64,000 nucleotides of DNA from Macrophomina tecta (GCA_024180945.1 JAKSGN010000006.1:744001-808000); one strand, 5' to 3'; shown: positions 23,830 through 35,055, counted from the first letter of the stretch. Translations and numbers: made by a program. Notes: generated from the sequence alone by a model not told the origin.

Positions 23830-24909
23830 TTGTTTCCCTTATACTACTTTATTTGCGCAGTGCCACGAAGTGTGTGGGTCAAGATGCGAATCATAAAACG
23901 CGCAGATATTCATCAAATGCCAATACTGAATTTGCTTTAGCTTGTTGGCTATTGAGGCAAGGCGCTCACTCTTCAAGATCAGAAATATGATTCCACTCTG
24001 CTTCCGTAATTCGTCAAGCGATTTCAGAAAGTGCAGATCTACCAGGACGAAAGGCTGGGGAAAGCTCGCGTCACAACGTCAACAGATTGAAGGACCAAAT
24101 ACACACTCGTTCGCTCGGTTTCACCAGATCCACCCAGTCAAACCAAATGCACTCATGGCAGGCTATAATCACAAGTCTATCTCTCCTTAGATTGGATGGA
24201 CCGTGAGGAGTTAAAGTAGTCATACGGGTGCAAATCTCCCTCGATTTCCATGGTATCTGCCTCCACACGGCTGCTTCAGTGTTCTCTGCCGACGCTTCCA
24301 ACTTGCCGACCACTCAGGCTTGTAATATTCAGCATGATCCAGGACTAGGCGAGGATAAGTCGGTACTTATACCATAATTTATGTGTGATTTTTCTAACTG
24401 AGTGTAAGTAATGAAAACAAAAGATGAGCAAACGGCGTGTCTTTGGTCTAGTACTCATTCAGAAGCCTTGCTTCAACAAAAGCATTGAGATCTGGAAAAG
24501 CCACAATAGTCCTTGTAGTGAGAAGCCTAACACTCTCTTTCAGCATTCTTGCTTCGAGCGGTGAGCTGGCACATCTCATTGGACCGACCGAAAAAGTCAT
24601 CCAGGCAGCAACAGCACAAGCCACCATGAGGCTGAGACACAGCCTCGTCTTCCCTTGCATACTTATAGCAGCCTTCTGCAGTGTGGAAAGACACTTGTGT
24701 TTCGATACACCTTTTCGACTTCCCGCCTCCCCAAGCATCTGGTGGGCTCAAGCACTCATTTCCCCTTTTCTTACGCTTGCCACCAGCACCAGCCAACCAC
24801 AGCCATCCCCTCGCCAACACTGCCGTAGCAACGGCAACCACGCCGCAGCCGCCCCCAATCGCAAAAACGAAACGCGCTCTCAAAGCCGCCGGCTTCCCAG
24901 TCCGCCACG
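23830..24909. other. Region upstream of the 2OG-Fe(II) oxygenase gene
   Basis: About 1.1 kb. It includes a minus-strand 70-codon frame at 24448..24660 whose first 20 residues (MQGKTRLCLSLMVACAVAAW) look like a secretion signal; support is weak. The C-rich stretch from about 24770 is probably the promoter and leader of the oxygenase gene. Confidence 0.4.
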
Positions 24910-25812
24910 ATGTCGTCCCCCTCCCAACCCGCGGTGGACATCCCGCCCGAATTCCTCACGGGCCCCGCCCCATCCACCATCACCACCGCCCGCATCAACT
25001 TCGCCACGACCCCCGTCCCCGCGTACGCCAACTGCTACGCAACCGTCATCGACGACGCCCTCACGCCGGCCGAATGCGCGACGCTGCTGCGCCTCGCGCA
25101 CGCCTCGCAAGCCGGCGTCTGGGAGCGCGCGATGATCAACGTCGGCGGCGGGCGGCAGGCGCTCGCGGCCGAGACGCGCAACTGCGGGCGCATCATCCTC
25201 GACTCGCCGGACCTCGTGCGGCGGCTGTGGGCGCGCGTGGCGCCGCACGTGCCCGAGCTTTCCGTGCTCGAGGGCGAGGCGTGGTGCCTGCCGCAGCCGC
25301 GGTACTGGACGGGAAGGCAGGGGGAGGAAGGGAAGGGCAGTGTCCTGCACGATCGGCAGGTGGAAAGGGGGGAGCGGTGGAGGTGCGTGGGCCTGAATGA
25401 GCGGATGCGGTTCTTGAGGTATGTTGGCGGCGAGTATTTCAGGCCGCATGTGGACGGCGTTTATCAGACGCCGGACGGGGCGGCGCGGTCCTACTTCACG
25501 TTGCACTTGTATTTGAATGATGGGGAGGACGTGAGTGGGGAGGGAGATAAAGAGAGGAGGAGTCCGTTTGTGGGCGAGGTCGAGGGCGAGCCGGAGCAGC
25601 CGTTGAAGGGCGGGGCGACCACGTTCCATGCGCCCGAAAACTTGTGGCAGTTATCGTCGGTGGCGAGGAGGGTTGACGTCGTGCCCAAGGTCGGAAGAGT
25701 GCTGATCTTCCAGCATCGGAACATGGCGCACTCTGGTGATGATGTTGTTGTAGGGGTCAAGTACACGATGCGGACGGACGTGATGTATGCGAAGGAAGTG
25801 GAGGAGGAATGA
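24910..25812 (+). CDS. Prolyl 4-hydroxylase-type 2-oxoglutarate/Fe(II) dioxygenase
   Basis: Single-exon, 300-residue member of the P4Hc family, which hydroxylates proline or similar residues using 2-oxoglutarate and Fe(II). It has the AYANCYATVIDDALTPAECA entry, NERMRFLRYVGGEYFRPHVD with the HxD iron ligands (His180, Asp182), the strand SYFTLHLYLND, and the C-terminal block GRVLIFQHRNMAHSG with the distal His (probably His274). A basic residue in GVKYTMRTD should bind the 2-oxoglutarate carboxylate. No signal peptide is visible, so a cytosolic or nuclear site is likely. A Gly/Glu/Arg-rich stretch (about residues 136-157) before ERWRCVGLNERM looks like an insertion; its frame is open, so it is read as coding. 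GC is very high in the first half. The substrate is unknown. Confidence 0.87.
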   Translation: MSSPSQPAVDIPPEFLTGPAPSTITTARINFATTPVPAYANCYATVIDDALTPAECATLLRLAHASQAGVWERAMINVGGGRQALAAETRNCGRIILDSPDLVRRLWARVAPHVPELSVLEGEAWCLPQPRYWTGRQGEEGKGSVLHDRQVERGERWRCVGLNERMRFLRYVGGEYFRPHVDGVYQTPDGAARSYFTLHLYLNDGEDVSGEGDKERRSPFVGEVEGEPEQPLKGGATTFHAPENLWQLSSVARRVDVVPKVGRVLIFQHRNMAHSGDDVVVGVKYTMRTDVMYAKEVEEE

Positions 25813-27673
25813 GGAGGGACTAAGTCCATTGGAGTTACTCACGTAGTGGCCAGTTCAACTTGATTTTCGTAGTTTGAACGAGACTTGGAGTGAGGTAAAA
25901 AAAAAAAACTGATTTTCCATTCCCCATTCCATACACAGTGCTACTGTGACAACTCTCCTTGGACTTAGTACTATGGAGTCTGGTATAGTTAATAGAACGG
26001 AATATCAATTTTTTTTTTTTTTTGCACTTCTCTTTTTATTTCTCTCTTTTCTGTTTTTTCTTTTTTTTTGACACTGTGTTCATTCCATGCGTCCTTTTCC
26101 TTTTTTACCATTTTCTTTCTAACACTTCATCCCTCAACATTAGATTTCCTTTTGCTGACTGCGTGTATTTAATAAAGCATGTATTCGAGTTCTGTGTCAG
26201 AAATACTGTAACCTGCACTGGTGGTTGCAATACTTCTTGAACCGATTTTGCAAGGATGCTGAGCTGAAGCTGGACCAAAATTATTCTTCAAGGTCCACTT
26301 CATTTCGAATTTCCTAGAAAGTCTTAGACCTAAGCATGGAAATGTAGCCATAATAGCTACGCATAAACAGCTATTGAGTCATTCACATGGACCATCCGCT
26401 GCTAGAATAACGCACGCTTATACATGGTTACTCCTGTCTTCGGTCCTTGGTCTGGAGGCCATTACAACTCTAGCTCGAGAGCTGTTGCGCGAGGTTATAA
26501 CAAGGATCACGCGCTGCGGCCGTCCTGGGAATGGTCAAACTTACTGGGCAGAGGTCCGCATTGAAAATTGCTTGCGGGCCAAATGAGACAGTGATAAGAC
26601 GCAGCAACATACAATCAGGCTGCAGAATACAACGTCCCCAGCTTAAGTTGTGCGATACACACCAACAGCCGCGCTGGTAAGAGCCCTCAGAAGAGGGAGC
26701 TGAGTCCGATACACGGCAAAAGCTGAAAAGAAACAGTAGGTCTTTTCTGTAGCTTTCGGCGTCAGCAGAGTCCCAAGTGGCTGGACGAGACTTTCTACAC
26801 AGATGAGCAACGGAGCAGACGTCCTGCCGACTTCTTCCACAACCTTCTTTTTTCGGCACCGGCCACGGAGGACCTTCCCGCCAATCGCCTCAATCCCACA
26901 TGGCTAGTCTCTTCTTCCCCAGCAGAAGCCTGATCAGTATAAGAGAATCTTTGGACCCACGACAAATCTGCCAGCCAAAGCAGACTTTCTCTTAACCGAC
27001 CTAAAATCTGAGGCGGCTTATATGGGCTATCCAACGTTGGTCACTGTCTGGCTTTGTCTCTTTCTCCCTCATTCAGTCTAGTTCCGGCTTCCATGTAGGC
27101 CGAATTTGTAGGCACCAGGAGAATATTGTTCCAACGATGCGGGAACGTCGGATGTTGGTGCCCATCAACAACGCACTTGAGTACTGCACATTTCAAAGGC
27201 TCGAAATCGGTGGTAGAAACCGTCAAATTAAAGATCATCAGTTCTGGCTTGAGTAGAGCGAATGCAAGCTAGCATTAGAGACGCGGGCGGAGTCCGCTTC
27301 TAGAAATAAACGTGTTCGAACAGAAAAAGCCAGGGTTGAGGGGCTAGCCCTAAGTCGTAATAACGAGAAGAAATCATGGCTGCAGAGAAGCACTCCTATG
27401 TATACTCCAGAAGGGCTGCAAGAACGAATGATCACCAGACAAAGCACATTCTACTGCAGCTGAGAGAAAGTCCGTTAATCGTATACACATAATAAATCTC
27501 GGGCCGCAGCCACAGCTTCCGTATACCACGTGTTCTAACCATTCGAAGCATCTGCCCAGAAGCAGGTATGCAGAGAAGAATTACCGCGTCCGCCCGTGCA
27601 AACGCTTCATACGTCTCAAAAGACCCATGCAGCCCCTTCCCGACAAGACCGCAAACCACCCTCGGTCCCCTCA
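25813..27673. other. AT-rich spacer between the oxygenase and UBX-protein genes
   Basis: About 1.9 kb between genes on opposite strands with convergent 3' ends. It carries A12 near 25897, T15 at 26009-26023 and other T-rich runs to about 26130. Frames up to 129 codons (26470..26859 minus) show no family motif, and I see no RNA gene. Confidence 0.5.
26009..26023. repeat. Poly-T tract, 15 nt, in a T-rich segment
   Basis: T15, followed by several shorter T runs up to about 26130, in the 3' flank of the oxygenase gene. Confidence 0.7.
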
Positions 27674-29625
27674 CTACTTCCCCTCGTCCTCATCTTCCTC
27701 CTTCTTCGGCTCGAAATCCAAGCTATTCCCATTATAATACTCATTCGCCGTATCCCCCTGATCTCTCAGAGTCCGGATCCGGATCCCACTCCCACTTACC
27801 CCTTCTCCCCTGCCCGAGCTCTTCCCCTGCCCCTGTCCGTCCCCGCCACGTGCTCCGCCTTCCTGACCGCCCACAGCTGCTCCAGGCCCACTAGAAGAAG
27901 CCCCACCACCGCCACCGCCTCCTCTTCCGAATGGCGCGAAGAATGTGCCCAGGAATGTCGTGAGCAGCGTGTAGATATGCAGTATCGCGACGTAGATGCT
28001 GCCGACATAGCCGCCACCCGCGCCCGAATACGCGCTCACGGCGTTCTTCGCCGGCACGAGGACGAGAGTCGCGCTGGGCACGACATCCGGGAGTTCACCG
28101 AGGGGTTTGTTCTCGTCGGCCGAGCCGAGAGTGCGGTTAGGGAGGGGCGCGAGGATGTGCTTGAACGAGTACGGAGGGACAGGGGGAGGTTTGCTCGACG
28201 ACGACGAGGGGCCGCTGCTCAAGGCCCAGTCCACACGGGGCCGGACATCAGCGGCCAGCGTGGCGCTCGGCGGGAAGTACTCGCGGATCTGGCTGCCGTC
28301 GAGGAGGCGGATGCGGAGGCATACGTCACCCGACTTCGCGGCCGGGCCTCTTGTCGGCGACGACACGGAACCCCTCTTCGCTAACTGCTCCGCCGGTGGT
28401 GAAGGGCTCGCGAATTCCGCTCCTGAGAATTCACGAAGCTCGGCTTCACGCTGCTTTTTGCGCAGTTCCTCCCGTTCCTTGCGTTCTTTCTTGTCTGCCT
28501 CCACACGCTGAAGGATGCGGTTGAGCTCACTTTGCTGTGCCTGTTTACGTATCTTCTCCTGTGCCGCGTAGCTTAGCTGTTTCGGGTCTTTCGAGCTTGC
28601 GGAGGCGATCTCTGCATCGACAGCTTTGCGCTTGCCGGCAGCTTTGGCGGCACGAGCAGCGGCCTCAGCAGCTTCCGCTTCTCGGGCTGCTTGATGATCT
28701 GCTTCAAGACGTGCGGCGCGATCAGGGAAGAGCGAGTGGACGGCGGTGGGTTGGGGGGACTCGACTGGAGGTGCTGACGTAGATTGTGGTTCCTCTGCTT
28801 GCGGAGCTTCGGTGGTCGGCTGTGTTGCTGGTGCCCGGCTAAGTGTCACGGTAGGTTCCTCTTCTATGGAAGCAGTGGATGCCTGCGAAGTTTCCGCCCC
28901 GGTCTCTACTGTCGCCTTGTCTTTCTGCAGGGAGCTCTGTTGTGCGGATTCTGGGTCCAGAACGGCCGATAATCTGCTCACAAAGTTCTCATGACTGATC
29001 CCCCCTACCAGGCATAGCTTCAGTTGTCCATTGCTGCGCACGCCGGGCATTAGCACAGTGCTCCAAGCTAAACCCCCATGTTTTGGCCTATCACTCCCAT
29101 CTGCACGGAATTCGCACGAACATACTGAATGACAACGATTACGGGTGTCTTAGCAATGGGGCAGAATGCGGAAAGGAAGCCGGCTTCTTGGCTGCCAGCG
29201 TCGAGGCGGAGAGTCACGGTCTTCTCGGCGATGAGTGGTGCTATCTGCAGGGGAACGCGGGGAACGAATTAGCCTAAGCTCCCTGATATTTGTATTTCCA
29301 GCTGTAGTAGCGTTCCCCGACATGGGGAAAAAAGCTGGTCCGTGGGACTCACCGGCTCGTCGCGCAGCCACCCGTTCTCCCAGGTACTACTCTCCTCGCT
29401 CGCGTCTATCTTCGCAAGACCCAGTTAGACATAAACCAAAGGTGCCCTCGACCCTGCGACCGGGCAGATAGCTACAGAGCAGCTAGGTATGTTGTAGCTG
29501 TGGCAATCGTAGAGTGGGGCAAGGTAGCAGTGAAGCAGGTACGCACCTCGCACGAAGCAGACGACCAGCTTGGCCTGCTGGATGGCCAGCGAAATGCCGC
29601 TCTGCAGATCGCCCTCGTAGAACAT
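27674..29625 (-). CDS. UAS/thioredoxin-like and UBX domain protein with C-terminal membrane segment
   Basis: A Cdc48/p97 adaptor-type protein of 536 residues. Exons are 29547..29625, 29353..29405, 29126..29244 and 27674..29033 (introns 141, 108 and 92 nt). The N-terminal thioredoxin-fold (UAS) segment reads MFYEGDLQSGISLAIQQAKL, VVCFVRDASEESSTWENGW, VTLRLDAGSQEAGFLSAF and PIAKTPVIVVIH. An Ala/Glu-rich region and a charged coiled coil (KIRKQAQQSELNRILQRVEA) precede the UBX domain at about 320-420 (GDVCLRIRLLDGSQIREYFP; SFKHILAPLPNRTLG). A hydrophobic segment (YVGSIYVAILHIYTLLTTFL) and a Gly-rich tail end the protein. The order resembles UBXN4/erasin-type ERAD adaptors, so an ER-membrane role is a reasonable inference. 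Confidence 0.85.
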
Positions 29626-29952
29626 TGTCTCGTTCGGGCCGCCGATCTTTCCCGAGTGGCGGGCACGTCAAAGGAGAATCTGAGGCCAAGATAAAAGGAG
29701 GGTGCGTCGGGAAGGTTGCGGCGCGGTTAGAGCTGCGGAAGACACGGTAGCTGGCGGAGCTTGGAGGGATCTTGGAGAGCTCGCTTGGGCGGGCTTAGCG
29801 CTGCAGCGGGCGGAAGGGCAGATGGTGGCCGAAGCACTCGGGAGCGCCGTGACGAGGAAAGTCAAGCAAGCTTGGGATTGCGTGTGGCGCCGAATGCGGG
29901 CCCGCGAGGCCACGCGAGCTGCAAGCTGGGGGGGGACTGGAGGCAAAGACTT

Positions 29953-30006
29953 ACGTCGTTCGTTTAGCTCACGTCGTTCGTTTAGCTCACGTCGTTCGTT
30001 TAGCTC
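29953..30006. repeat. Tandem repeat, three perfect 18-bp units
   Basis: Unit ACGTCGTTCGTTTAGCTC occurs three times in a row without mismatch, followed by a diverged partial copy. It lies upstream of the UBX gene. In one frame it would encode a repeated RRSFSS peptide, but that frame is not a supported gene. Confidence 0.9.
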
Positions 30007-30424
30007 CCGCCGTCCTGGGAATGTCGTGGCCTATATGATAGCCGGAGCATCATTACAACATGCCTGGTCCATTCTCTCAGCTCGTGCTACACGGTTGGCG
30101 GCCCAGGTCGCCGCCTGAAAAGTGAACAGCTCCGTAGAGTTAGTCAAATGTCGACCAGTATGGACCGCGTGCACTGTACACTGCGCTGCCCCCAAGACAT
30201 GATTCCCGCCGCCTTCTCACGGTCACTGAGTGGAATCTGCACGTCAGAAAATTCGTTTGAAGCTCGTGCCACTCCCTCAGAGCCCAAGGAGTCCTGAGCG
30301 CCAGTCTAAATTTTCAGAGCTATGTCCCTAAGTCCTTCATGCTGCGGTACTTTCCTGGCCGGTTGAGAGCATGCAACCCCGGTCCGGGACGGACTGCCTA
30401 CTACTATGGTGAAAGAGCCGCTGG

Positions 30425-31018
30425 ATGTTCGCAGAACACAGGCGAGTACCGAAGCTTGAGACTGGCCTCTCCATCTTGAAGGCAACTACACATGCTCAGC
30501 CTGGACTCTTCTCTTCCCACCATGTCGCTGGCCAAGTTGCGGCACAAGCCACTATCCCTGCCCCGTCTCAGGCAAGCAATCCGTATTCTTTCCTTACCCC
30601 CTCTTCCCGGCGGCCCGCCCTTCTACCCCTCCTCCTCCCAGGGAATAATACGGGTTTGATCGCGCATCATCATCACAGGAGCTTCAGCACGAGTCATGCA
30701 CATCCGCCTGCTCCAGAGCAAGATCTCAAACAGACAGAATGGACGAGGCCGTGGAGAGAGAAGAAAGCTATACAATTATTGGCGCGTACTTTAAAGGAAC
30801 CTCCAAGATTAGAAAAGGCGAAAATTTCTCCACTACTGCGCTCTGAATCCTGCATGATGCCTTGCTTTGCCCGTTTGCTCCGCGCACTATCTACAATTGA
30901 ACTCAAGAGGGGAATTCCTCCATCAGACCCAAATCCACTCCTGCTTGCAACCTACCACAGCGTTCCGACGAGACAGAAAAGAGAAACAAAAGAAACCCAG
31001 CGACGCGAGTACTGCTGA
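30425..31018 (+). CDS. Unrecognised 197-codon ORF (hypothetical, doubtful)
   Basis: An ATG-started frame whose product I do not recognise. It contains HHHHRSFSTSHAHPPAPEQD, resembling the arginine/serine patch after which many mitochondrial presequences are cut, then a basic helical stretch (RPWREKKAIQLLARTLKEPP). The C-terminal half is basic and low in complexity (RQKRETKETQRREYC). No transmembrane segment or conserved motif is seen. It lies in a spacer with uneven composition and could be chance; an alternative overlapping frame starting MSLAKLRHKPLSLPRLRQ is equally unsupported. Confidence 0.22.
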   Translation: MFAEHRRVPKLETGLSILKATTHAQPGLFSSHHVAGQVAAQATIPAPSQASNPYSFLTPSSRRPALLPLLLPGNNTGLIAHHHHRSFSTSHAHPPAPEQDLKQTEWTRPWREKKAIQLLARTLKEPPRLEKAKISPLLRSESCMMPCFARLLRALSTIELKRGIPPSDPNPLLLATYHSVPTRQKRETKETQRREYC

Positions 31019-31254
31019 AAAGAGAAGAAGTCCCACTGTTGCGACTGTAACATCCGTGAAAAGCTGTATTTGGCGCGGAGCAGAGCTGGGTATTGTATCC
31101 GATTCTCCATAGCCGCAATCATACGTCGCGCAGGGGATGGGTTTCCTCTAGATATTTCATTCTTGTGCTCCGCCGCAAGTCATGCCACTCGTCAAGGTGC
31201 ACCGGTCTATATCATTAGGGTATGATGCGCATTTGACGTTTCCATGTAGCTCCT

Positions 31255-32133
31255 TCAGAGAACGACGCAACCCTTCTTCTTCGGCTTGGCGGCGGGTCTC
31301 GGGCTCAGGACGGCGCTGGCGGCGGGTAGTCAGTATTCTCGTGTCCTCACAGCTCTTCGTCGATTTTCATTTTCTCACCGAATAGCCTCGTCAAACACGC
31401 TCTTCAAGTTCCGCTGAGTCAGGGCAGAGCACTCCAGGTACTTATGCGCCTTGATCTCCTTAGCAACCTGCACAGCCTGTTCGTATTGGATGGGTGCCAT
31501 CTTCTTCTGCCTCAAACTTTCCCTGGTGGCCTCATCATCTCTCAAATCGAGCTTGGTGCCAACAAGGATAATGGGAACACCAGGCGCGTGGTGCTCAATC
31601 TCGGGGTACCACTACAACAGAAGCGTAAGCGAGCCGTGCGCGGCACAGGGATGGAAGGGTGCGCACCTTGGCCTTGACGTTGTCGAACGAGGGCGGGCTG
31701 ACAATGGAGAAACAGATGAGGAACACGTCGGTTTGCGGGTAGGACAACGGGCGCAGACGATCGTAATCCTCCTGACCGGCAGTATCCCAGAGACCCAGGC
31801 TGATGGGCTTGCCATCAACCATGACATTGGCGGAGTAGTTATCGAACCTGCCGAGCTTGATCAGACCCTGTCCCCCATCAGACAAGATAGTAGAAGCCGT
31901 ACACTGTCGGGATATACTCGCCGGGGAAGGCGTTCGTCGTGTACGAGATCAGAAGGCATGTCTGAACAAACATCAATGGCGGCGCACATGAATGCGGAGC
32001 GGGATGGGCTTACCTTGCCAACGGCACCGTCACCGGTGACAACGCACTGCGGGAGCCGTCAGTGTGTATTTCGGAGCATGTTACGACAGGGCGGGCGTAC
32101 CTTCAACGACTGCGTTGCGGGTGCAGCAGCCAT
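31255..32133 (-). CDS. RAC1: Rho-family GTPase Rac1
   Basis: Membrane-anchored GTP switch controlling polarity, hyphal branching and actin through PAK kinases and NADPH oxidase. It has 199 residues. Exons are 32101..32133, 32014..32046, 31903..31961, 31667..31847, 31379..31611 and 31255..31315 (introns 54, 52, 55, 55 and 63 nt). The start is [11 protein letters not shown]. The P-loop GDGAVGKTCLL crosses an exon junction; switch I is [20 protein letters not shown] and switch [21 protein letters not shown]. The TKLD and CSAL guanine-specificity motifs are intact. The tail is polybasic (AAKPKKKG) with CAAX CVVL, predicting geranylgeranylation. It is Rac rather than Cdc42 by the residues around [19 protein letters not shown]. 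No damaged motif is seen. Confidence 0.95.
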
Positions 32134-33886
32134 TGTGGAGATGCAGTGCTGAGGGTATCAAGCGGAGGCGAGAGATGGTCGCGTTGGGTCGACGCGGAGG
32201 AGGGCTGCAGGCGGACGGGAAGCGCAGTGGGTGCGGCGAGGGGCGACGGAAAAGCTGGGTGCGGCGGGCCGTTGCGGTCAGCGAAAGAAGCTTAATCAGA
32301 GTAGACTGGAGAGGTTGTCGAGGTGGAGCTCACCGAACAGTGCTGTCCGCGTCAAGGATGCACTAGCGGCGATGGATTCGGGGGGGTGGGCTGGTACAGG
32401 AGATCCGACGGGGCCAACGCGGCGGGAGCGCTGGGTATATGTCGCGGCGACGCGGTGGAGGGTGCAAGCAGGGTAGGCGGTGGTCTGACGAGACTTGGGC
32501 GCGGAGCTCTGGCGTGGTCGGTGAGGGTGGAAGCTGGGAGCGTCGCGATAGAGGCGAGGATGGGAGGCGGATGGCGGTGCAGACGCGAACTGGGCGTGGC
32601 GAGCTCAAGAGCCTGAGGTGCGGGCTCGCGGGCTTCACGGTGGCGGCGTGAGCGGAGTCAGTTGCGTGTTCCAGCGATGAAGCAGGTTGTCAGAGGGGTG
32701 CTGTAATGTGCCGGAGTTGCAGGCCCTCTCCTCTCACGGGGTTCGGCTCTAAGTAGCTTGCACGGATGGCACCAAATCAGAATATCAGAGCCCTCCTGTG
32801 CTCACATCGCCGACGCGCCTGCGCCTGCGCCTGCACCTGCGCCAAAGTCGCGCCGCAGCCCGTCGCCCGCCAGCCTGCTTTCTGCCTGCGACACACGGCT
32901 AACACGGCCCCCGCTGTCTCTTCCAGTCCCGCCAGCCACGCCCGCCAGCCTGCTCCTCGGCACTGCTGGCTGCATCAGTGCGCATCTTCAAAACCCTTGC
33001 AGCGTCGCGCGAGGCAAGGCCGGGGCCATGCTCTGTTTCGACCTCCATCGCGGCCGCCAGCGTCGAACGTGGCCGCCGTCTGCACCGTACACATGTTGCC
33101 TGCCCAGCTGAGCTGTCGCCCGTCTCCAGTCTGCGGGAATGATTGACCTGCCATGATTCAGGCTGACCCCGCCGTCGTCCAGCGCCTGCAGCACCTTCAC
33201 GTGGAACTCGCTCTCGGAGATCCGATTGCTTCTTTGTCGACCGCGCCCGAAATGAGCCCACGCGTCGGCAAGGGTGGGCAGTGGGTTTCAGTTTCTGCTA
33301 TAGCATGGGCTGCTTGTTATATTCGCCGCCCAGCTTCTGTCATGGCCGCTGTCAGCGACTGCAGCAAACACTTTCCGTTTGCCAAGAACAGCTGTCTTCC
33401 TTTTGCCGCCCGTGATTCTATACTGTTTAAACGCTACCGATCGACGCCTGCAGCAAGTATGGCCCCTGCAACACTGCTGCGGCGTCCAGCTCAATAGTCT
33501 CTGACGGCTCTCCACGAGGTCTTACGCACCCGCGGGCCGTACCGGACTTGACGATCTTTCCAGACCCCGGAGCTGCCGTCCTGACGCCATTAAAGTCCCA
33601 CCATTTCTCTGCTGCACCTTGAGCGTCAATGGCCCGCATCCTCAAACCCTCTCGTCTTTTCTCGCTTGACCGTCTTACGAGAACCCCCAGTTGTCTGAAA
33701 CTCTTCGAAAACTATCGCGCCGGATCCTGCCTTCCCGCTGAGCCGACTCCATAGCGCGTCAGGAAAAGAGCCTCTGGTAATCCAGGCACATGCGGGCTGT
33801 TTGCGTCTGCCATGCCGCTCGAAAAGGCCCGCAGTCATATCTCTTCAGCCCTACTTATTTGTGGGACATCGCATTGTCGTGGCCCC
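32134..33886. other. RAC1 upstream region and CMS1 3' flank
   Basis: About 1.75 kb of GC-rich DNA between two minus-strand genes. It includes a hexamer repeat at 32815-32843. Several overlapping frames of 70-126 codons on both strands are the pattern expected of GC bias; none shows a family motif. RAC1's promoter and leader should lie in the left part. Confidence 0.5.
32815..32843. repeat. Hexamer repeat (GCGCCT)n, about five units
   Basis: Four full hexamers, one with a single G-to-A change, plus a partial fifth unit, in GC-rich non-coding DNA upstream of RAC1. Confidence 0.8.
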
Positions 33887-35055
33887 TCAATAGAAAAGCA
33901 CCTCGATCTTCTTCTCCGGCTGGCCGTACCGACTCTTGAATTCTTCGCGGGCCAAGAGCTGCGCAAGCTCAACCTGCACCTCCCTCATGTCCATAATTCC
34001 ACGCTTCTTCACGTCAATGTGTGAAGCATCGATAACGATCCTCTCCAGGCTTTGAGATGAGAGAGCGCCTATACAAAATTAACAATGTCCTTGTGACTTG
34101 GGCTGACCACACCACAGGGCTGAGACATCCTTCCGTACGAAATTTGCATGTGGCGTGGTCTGATCATGCATCTAGGAGAATGCCTCACTTTCATTCGTGG
34201 AGGATCTTATTCTTGGATGTGGTCGGTGGAGAGATTTGCGCGAATGGCTTACCATTGTCAAGGAGATCAATGATTCTCTTGGGAGTGCCAACGCCAATGT
34301 TCATCTTGATCTTTTTGCAGGTCTCGATGGCTTCTTGCAGCTTGATGTGCTTTGCGAACAGCTTCGTAACCTTGTTGTTCTTGTCTTCGAATTTCCTCAG
34401 GGATCTTCGTAAAATGAGAGGTCAGACAACTACCATAAGTATGGCACAACGAACATACCTAACCATATCCGCGGCTCTCAAGCCCGCCATAGCTATGACT
34501 AGCGTATGCGGTTGACCGTTCTCTTCCGAGGTCTTCCTCAGATCGCGCTTGGAAAAATTCTCCAAGAAGGCCGGAAGATGCTCCAGATCTCGCTGCTGAT
34601 CCCAGCTGCTGGTGTCCAGAATCGCTTTCACTGAGATGTTGTTAGTGATGTTCTTGGCAAACAATAGTAGCGGCAATTAAGCATAAGAAGAGACACCAAA
34701 AGAGATGGTTTTGGATATGAAAATTGTGGGTTGCACAATCGTAAAGCATACCTGGAACATAGCGATCCTCCAACTCCACCGTACTGAGATCAGGCTCAAA
34801 CCGCTTGGTTCGTTGGGCCATATAATCAGCCAGCAATTGGCTGTCCATGCGAGCAATACCTAAGTTCAGGCCGAGTTCTTCGTTCAAATCCTGATCGTCG
34901 ATATTCTTCGGCTTTTTATTTTTTCTCCTCTTTGCTCTCTTGCTCTGCTTGGAGTCGTCCTCTCTCTTCCTCTTCCCTCCAGCCTCAGCAGACGGCGATC
35001 GTGAGAAACTGGGCTCGATGAGCGGAACACCGGCACCGTCTTCTGAATCTGACAT
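33887..35055 (-). CDS. CMS1: Cms1-like nucleolar protein (90S pre-ribosome)
   Basis: Cms1 associates with the U3-containing 90S pre-ribosome in yeast. Four exons, 34752..35055, 34459..34630, 34253..34404 and 33887..34068, encode 269 residues (introns 121, 54 and 184 nt). The acidic N-terminus (MSDSEDGAGVPLIEPSFSRS) runs into a nuclear-localisation-like basic stretch (KQSKRAKRRKNKKPKN). The family core follows: AILDTSSWDQQRDLEHLPAF, HTLVIAMAGLRAADMVRSL, VTKLFAKHIKLQEAIETC, KMNIGVGTPKRIIDLLDNG, then LERIVIDASHIDVKKRGIMD and a C-terminus reaching EKKIEVLFY. The TPKRIIDLL and DASHIDVKKR blocks echo a helicase-like fold, but no Walker motifs are seen. It diverges from CENP-T over 239 nt. Confidence 0.9.

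Larger units (their letters stand above)
29626..31254. other. Region between the UBX-protein gene and RAC1
   Basis: About 1.6 kb. It holds the UBX gene's upstream region, an 18-bp tandem repeat (29953-30006) and a 197-codon plus-strand frame at 30425-31018, listed separately. Nothing else is supported. Confidence 0.45.

Noticed and set aside
24880..25629. 249-codon minus-strand frame opposite the 2OG-Fe(II) oxygenase
   Set aside because: Antisense shadow in very GC-rich coding DNA; no family motif.
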